Made by a program: the position numbers and the translations under genes. Shown here piece by piece: positions 59,277 through 64,000 of a DNA stretch of 64,000 bases. Every line of letters begins with the position of its first letter. The stretch's first letter is position 1. The notes under the pieces were generated by a model that was not told the origin of the DNA, searched no databases, and saw only the letters and a program-made list of their open reading frames with translations. Source of the DNA: Whalleya microplaca (lineage: Eukaryota; Ascomycota; Sordariomycetes; Xylariales; Xylariaceae); contig MU385753.1 in assembly GCA_022497155.1 (NCBI GenBank), positions 310,001 to 374,000 on the forward strand, read 5' to 3'.

Positions 59277-60952
59277 ATGGTACTACTGCTATTCAGTAGT
59301 AGCAACCTCAAAATGGACCCTCTGGTCGCCAGCATGTTGCACAACCAGAGGTGCAGCCGTCTCTGCCAGCTTCCTGACGAACTCTTGATAAATATCACGC
59401 AACGCCTCGATCCACTAAGTGACAACAGTCTGAGGCACGCATGTCGCCTATTTCTTCGCATATATTCCTCCCCGGAGCTGAGTCGAAACATCGACGGGAC
59501 CTGGAATGAGAAGATATATCCGCCTGTTCCTTGGGCCTGGGCAGGAATCAACTCTTCCACCGTAGGTAGGAAATTGGCAATTCTCCAGTATAGGGATATC
59601 GACAAGTATTGCACCAGCTGCCGCTTAGAATTGCTCGAACCAAGATGGACCACGAACTATTCCATACTTAATACCGAGTATCTACACTGTTCGGCTTGTC
59701 ACGTTGACCACCCTGTCGGTAAGTATTTTTCTACACCTGTTCCGATCTATTCAGTGCTGTCCTCCGTATACAGCCGCTGGAAATAGAAGACCTGACCAAA
59801 TTCAACATAGGTTTATTTTCCAAAGAGCAGCGCACCCGTCCCCCCAAGTATCGCATGTGCATCGGGCATGAGGGTTACATCCGGATCTGTGAGCACAAGG
59901 CCTTCAAATGGGCTGGTATAGAAACAATCGTGAATTGGCTCAAGCGATTCGAACCTGAAAGCGCTAGCTCGCCTGTAAAAGTGACCTTGGGGTGTTGTAA
60001 AAGCTGCAGTCACATTCCAGAGCATCATGGCGCCAATAGCACCTTGCACCATGAAGAGATGTACCCTACTGCTACCATAGAAGGTAGTAGTAAGGGCCCT
60101 ATAACACTGGAGATTTCGTGGACGGGACATCTCCCCGTTGTCGAGAGGACCGCCACGCCTACTACGCTGCGCTCCCAATTTGAGCAATTCAGATCTGGCG
60201 TGGCCCAGTTCATAGCGCCGGAGCGATATCCAGGTCGCATTCCCGAGATGAACTGCTTCGACCCGCATCGATGCAGCTGTCTCGACTATCCCGGCCTCGA
60301 ACAACTCTCCTCGAGAAGCTGGGCTCTCAAGCCCTTACAAGACCACCACGACGCCCCCACGTGCCGATCCGATCCCGCCCGCAGGCTATTCCACCGACCC
60401 AGAGCCGCGGAGGCGTTGACGGGCGGCCACAAGACGACGCTCCTCACGACGGGGAAGGTCTGGGACAGCGCCGGCCACCTGGAGATCGCCGTCGACCCCT
60501 GTGCCGGGGGCCAGTGTCTGCGAGTGCGATACCGCCGCAAGATCACGTTCATGCTCGAAGACGGGCCCGCCATGGGCACTTGCCTGCCGACTGCGTGGTA
60601 CCAGGCCCTCGACCCGGACTCGTACAACCCGACCGATGACCAGGAAGGGTTCGGCGTGCTGTGGTGCCGCCAGCCCGGGTGCAAGAACTACTACCGCTAT
60701 CTGAAGGGGTCCCTGGTTTCCATGCCGGATGCGAATCGAAGCTGCACTCGGTCCTGTCCGGCGCAGGTCGCGAACAGGCAAATTGCGCAAAGCAAAGATA
60801 GATACGGTGATTGGTTGATACCCATTTTTGCGATGGTGATGGTACTGTTCAGTGCGGGTGTTGTAATAGGGTTGATGTTTTTGGTTAAGGATTTGGCTAA
60901 GCAACATCCGCGTCGCTTTCGCGATTGTGTAAGATATAAGATTCATATATGA
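59277..60952 (+). CDS. F-box-like protein with C-terminal transmembrane segment
   Basis: This is a predicted substrate adaptor of an SCF ubiquitin ligase. Exon 1 is 59277-59718, the intron 59719-59810 (GTAAGT...ACATAG) and exon 2 59811-60952, giving 527 residues; an ATG at 59313 is an alternative start. The F-box is at about residues 23-65: LCQLPDELLINITQRLDPLS followed by HACRLFLRIYSS. Next are two CxxC pairs (CTSC, CSAC) that could bind zinc, and after splicing FSKEQRTRPPKYRMCIGHEG. The wording CIGHEGYIRICEH is typical of a large Sordariomycete F-box family. Unusually, residues about 480-505 (WLIPIFAMVMVLFSAGVVIGLMF, shown here as a hydrophobic block) form a clear membrane helix followed by a basic tail. 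The gene stands alone between AT-rich tracts, and its 3' half is much more GC-rich than its surroundings. Confidence 0.8.
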
Positions 60953-62717
60953 GGGCTCCATTTTTTCGTTGCTACTTTATATCAATATAACGATAATTTA
61001 TTCAATAGTATTTTGGTGGAGAGAATGTTCAGGAAGACGTCTGCTTATTTATGAAATATCACGATAATAAGGGTATTAGTTATAGTGCCTTAAGCCAACG
61101 GATCTCGGAGCAATTATTGCTCCAAGATCCCCGTTGCTTAAAAGGGATCATTTAAGCTATTAGAGATCCTCTAGATCTTAGTCTTTACCACAATCTCGAC
61201 TTGAAAAACTAGAGTGATCACGGCAGCACCTAAATGACTATTGCATACACTATAACTATGATATGAAACAAGAGTAAGACCTTATACTTGCGAGAACTTC
61301 GATACTAATTTAGTCTCGCTACATATGTAAACCGGAGTTCCCTTCATAAGAAAAACAGGCACAAAAATTATTGACGGAATACAGAAAAGGGGGGCTGGGG
61401 CTTTAACAAAGAACTCATCTCATGTCTGGAAGTAATACAACCCCCTACCATATAACTAGGTATCAGTAGATGTCTAGTCATAGACTATAACTTAGCCTGG
61501 CTCACATGCTGAGAGCTTCTACCAACTGTGACCTAGGTATTGTCCTGGAGCCCGTTCTTCCATACATCTCATCGACATTCAACCACACCCTCTTGTGTAC
61601 TAACTCATGTCAAGATCCATTAAGCACAGGACATCGTGCACTCTTCGATTACTAAAGATATCCTAATACCCCCTTGTAGGCTTCTTGGGTCAAGCTCCAC
61701 ACACCCAAATTTATGAGATAAGAAAGCAAGTCACCACAAGATGGGTGCCTCACATACTCGGCTGAATCTTATAATCACAGAATTGCGCAAGCTAACAATA
61801 AACTGTAATCTTTGAATAACAGCCAGATCAACACATTATACTTGCCTGCTTGATGCTAATATTCAGATACAGACATTCATCACTCACCACTTACTCACTC
61901 ACTCACTCGCAATACCACCCAGGTCCAGTATCCATTTCAGGACGTGATAAACATTATCCACTTCACACATTTTACACACACACCAACAAAACTCAAGCGA
62001 GCCCCATATAACGGTTTAAAGAAGAATCATTCTCTCATTTTCCATCCTCATTCTCATAAAACCAAAGCCAGCAGCAAGCTGCTTTATACAAACTTCACTC
62101 ACCCACTTCACCCACTCACTCACTCACTGAACAAACACTCTCTCACCTGCTGCTGCTGCTGCTGCTGATGCTGATGATGACGCAAATCGAACACAATCCC
62201 AACCCAAAAAAGTCCCCCGGGGGATCCCTCCCTTCCTCCCTAACCAAAACCAAAACCAAACCGACTTATTGACTGATTGACTGACTAGCATAGCCAAGCC
62301 AAGCCAAGCGGTGGACAACGAAAAAATGAGGTGGTGAAGTAAAAAAGAAAAAAAAAAATCCAAGCAAAAAATTTTCTCCCAATCGCCCCTTTTTCCCAAT
62401 GCTGTTGTTTGAGGATATATATATCTACACACCACCACCGCCCAGTACACACACAAACCCCAGTTCACACAAAGGGGCGTAAAAAAAAAGGTGTCCCAAA
62501 CTCTCTCCTTTTTGTACAGAAAAACCAATTGTCGACAGCAGCAAGCAACGGTAGAGAGAAAATATGTCGTTGTTGTTGTTGTTGTTGCCTGGAACAATCC
62601 GTAATAACCCACACGCGCCAAACAAACCCAAGAGGGATGAGAATATATATGCAAAGAATAGATAGGAGGTATGCGACAGAAGTGAAGGACACGAGAGAGA
62701 GAGGTCAAGTCTCACTC
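60953..62717. other. Intergenic, AT-rich, with hairpin and simple repeats
   Basis: 1.8 kb between the F-box gene (plus) and the 3' end of the coiled-coil gene (minus). A strong hairpin lies at 61090-61141. CACTCACT-type repeats occur at about 61879-61908 and 62094-62130, a (CTG)n tract at about 62149-62168 and a (GTT)n tract at about 62568-62586. No gene-like frame is seen. Confidence 0.6.
61090..61141. repeat. Long near-perfect inverted repeat (hairpin)
   Basis: The 52-nt sequence folds back on itself: TTAAGC (61090-61095) pairs with GCTTAA (61136-61141). AAC (61097-61099) pairs with GTT (61133-61135), GGATCT (61100-61105) with AGATCC (61125-61130), and GGAGCAA (61107-61113) with TTGCTCC (61117-61123), around a 3-nt TTA loop. 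That is 22 base pairs with one mismatch and two small bulges. It lies 138 bp downstream of the F-box stop codon, with no T-run typical of a bacterial terminator. Confidence 0.9.
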
Positions 62718-64000
62718 TCACCGGGGGCTCAGCGGGCTCTTGCCGGGTCCCTGCGCCCTCTTTATCGCTCTGAGCTCGTCCTCGAGTTTTCTCCGCACCA
62801 TTTGTTCGGCCTTGAGACATGTCAGTAAACGAATTTGGGAATGCGCGGGATGGGGAAGGAAACATACCCTCAACTGCTCCTCGTACTTCTTCCTCTCGGC
62901 CCTCAAGCCGACACGGTACGAGTCGGTCAGATACGACGTAGTCTTGGACCCCCCCGGCGACAGCGGCGGCGGCATGGGCGACCGCAGCCGCTCGCGGTCG
63001 AGCTCGTCCTGCATCTGCTCCTTGTCGCGCCGCAGGCGCGCGATGTCGGCCTGCAGGCGCTCCTCGAGGTCGCCGGCGGCGTCGCGCAGGCGGTCCCGCT
63101 CGTCGCGCAGCTGCGCGCGCTCGCCGCGCGCCCGGTCCAGCTCCGCCTCCAGCTCGCCGATCCGCTTCTCGCTCGCGAGGGACTGCTTGACCACGTCCGT
63201 CAGGTCCTGGGCCGTCGCGCTGAGCTCACGCTCCAGCGTCTCCACCCGCGAGTTGATCTTGGCCGATTCCCCGCTGTTGTGCAGCGCCGCCGCCTCCGCG
63301 GCCCTTTCTTTCCGGCTGCCGTACGCGCTGTCGAGCTCGGCCTTGGCAAGGGTAGCCTCCATCTTAAGCTCGGCGAACATGCCTGTCATCTGTCCAAGCT
63401 CCTCTTCCTTGGCCTTCATCTCTTTTTCCTTCTCCTCGAGGGCTTTGTCGGAGGCGCTCTTAGCGTCGTTAGCTTCCCGCAGTTGTGCGGCAGTTGCTTT
63501 CATGTTCGCCTCGGCTGCTGCTAGGCGTGCCTGGATGTCTTTGGACTCGGCTTCGAGCGATGCGATCTTGGCATTACGCTCCTTAAGCATGCCTCTCGCC
63601 TCGTCGATGGCGGTGGATTCTTCAGATCGGCCGTTTTGTACTCTTTCGAGTTCTTCCAACGCATCCGAGAGTTGTGTCCGGACGGTGTCCGTTTCCTTCT
63701 CGGCTAGGAAAAGTTGCCCTCTGCTCTCCTCCAACTCCTCCATCTTAGTCTTTAGTGCTTCATCCTTTTCGGAGTCAGATTTGCTGTTCAGATCACGCTG
63801 CTGTTTGATCTGGCGTTTCAAGACCGCCTTTTGCTCCTTTAATTTGGTAGCCTGTGAGTACAACCACTGGATCTTGGCTGAGAATGCCGGTAGTGAATAG
63901 GCCTCGTCAAAGTCAAGAGATTCGCCATCAGACATGTCTTCTTCGTCTGGTTCTAAGCCCTTCTCCGCACGAGCCTTACGGCGCGCTTGTTTTCGTTGCC
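62718..64000 (-). CDS. Long coiled-coil protein, C-terminal part
   Basis: The coding frame enters from the right edge at 64000 and ends at 62718. Exons 64000-62868 and 62810-62718 are separated by a 57-nt intron (62867-62811, GTATGT...CTCAAG) joining YEEQLR to AEQMVRRKLEDEL. The visible part, about 408 residues, starts with RKARAEKGLEPDEEDMSDGE. It contains DFDEAYSLPAFSAKIQWLYS and then roughly 270 residues of continuous coiled coil (Glu/Lys/Ala/Leu heptads). It closes with a Pro-rich patch (SPMPPPLSPGG), YRVGLRAERKKYEEQLR and a basic Ser/Pro tail (GKSPLSPR). The Met at 63935 is probably internal, because the frame is open and similar in composition to its right. I do not recognise the family; a cytoskeletal or scaffold role would be a guess. 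GC is high. Confidence 0.85.
   Translation of the reverse strand, partial: QRKQARRKARAEKGLEPDEEDMSDGESLDFDEAYSLPAFSAKIQWLYSQATKLKEQKAVLKRQIKQQRDLNSKSDSEKDEALKTKMEELEESRGQLFLAEKETDTVRTQLSDALEELERVQNGRSEESTAIDEARGMLKERNAKIASLEAESKDIQARLAAAEANMKATAAQLREANDAKSASDKALEEKEKEMKAKEEELGQMTGMFAELKMEATLAKAELDSAYGSRKERAAEAAALHNSGESAKINSRVETLERELSATAQDLTDVVKQSLASEKRIGELEAELDRARGERAQLRDERDRLRDAAGDLEERLQADIARLRRDKEQMQDELDRERLRSPMPPPLSPGGSKTTSYLTDSYRVGLRAERKKYEEQLRVCFLPHPAHSQIRLLTCLKAEQMVRRKLEDELRAIKRAQGPGKSPLSPR

Noticed and set aside
62740..63900. 386-codon plus-strand open frame
   Set aside because: It is the antisense of the coiled-coil gene. Ser/Arg-rich text is what reverse-complemented Glu/Lys/Ala codons give.

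Overview
The window is nuclear DNA of a filamentous ascomycete (Pezizomycotina, most likely Sordariomycetes). Many genes have short introns of 47 to 118 nt with GTRNGT donors and CAG/TAG acceptors. The families present fit this: a SAT4-type rhodopsin-domain protein, a Zn2Cys6 regulator, an orotidine-phosphate decarboxylase with the long internal insertion of Neurospora and Trichoderma pyr4, a fungal Sec65/SRP19 and an HMG-box regulator. Spliced models were built by hand. In every intron-containing complete gene except the interrupted copy at 25187-26399 the exon lengths sum to a whole number of codons.

Layout. 1-13 kb is accessory-like: the 5' end of a rhodopsin-domain membrane protein, an APC amino-acid permease, a 2-oxoglutarate/Fe(II) oxygenase divergent from a GNAT acetyltransferase, a SIRT5-like sirtuin and a Zn2Cys6 regulator. 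14-20 kb holds pyrG (OMP decarboxylase) and, divergently, phosphatidylinositol synthase. 21-26.4 kb is an AT-richer pocket between housekeeping genes. It holds a 56-residue Cys-rich peptide gene, a three-exon gene with two different internal repeat arrays, and an interrupted gene. 27-39 kb is a housekeeping block: SRP19, dynactin p150, an HMG-box factor and RuvB-like 1. 40-44 kb has an EamA-type transporter and TAF13. A 7-kb stretch without recognisable genes follows, then a Tcp11/Sok1 protein at 51-53 kb. About 53.3-59.2 kb is another gene-poor tract, partly AT-rich. It precedes an F-box protein with a C-terminal membrane segment, a strong hairpin near 61.1 kb, and the C-terminal part of a long coiled-coil protein that runs off the right edge.

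How the genes relate. Most are independent cellular genes: nucleotide and lipid synthesis, secretion, dynein transport, chromatin and TFIID. Permease, oxygenase, acetyltransferase, sirtuin and regulator are neighbours, but no polyketide synthase, peptide synthetase or terpene synthase is visible, so a biosynthetic cluster is not supported. I found no tRNA, rRNA, CRISPR array or intact transposon. Nothing here is convincingly a new system. The best leads are the double-repeat gene at 22766-24075, the interrupted gene beside it, the 61.1-kb hairpin, the F-box/membrane protein and the sirtuin with a greatly enlarged zinc region.
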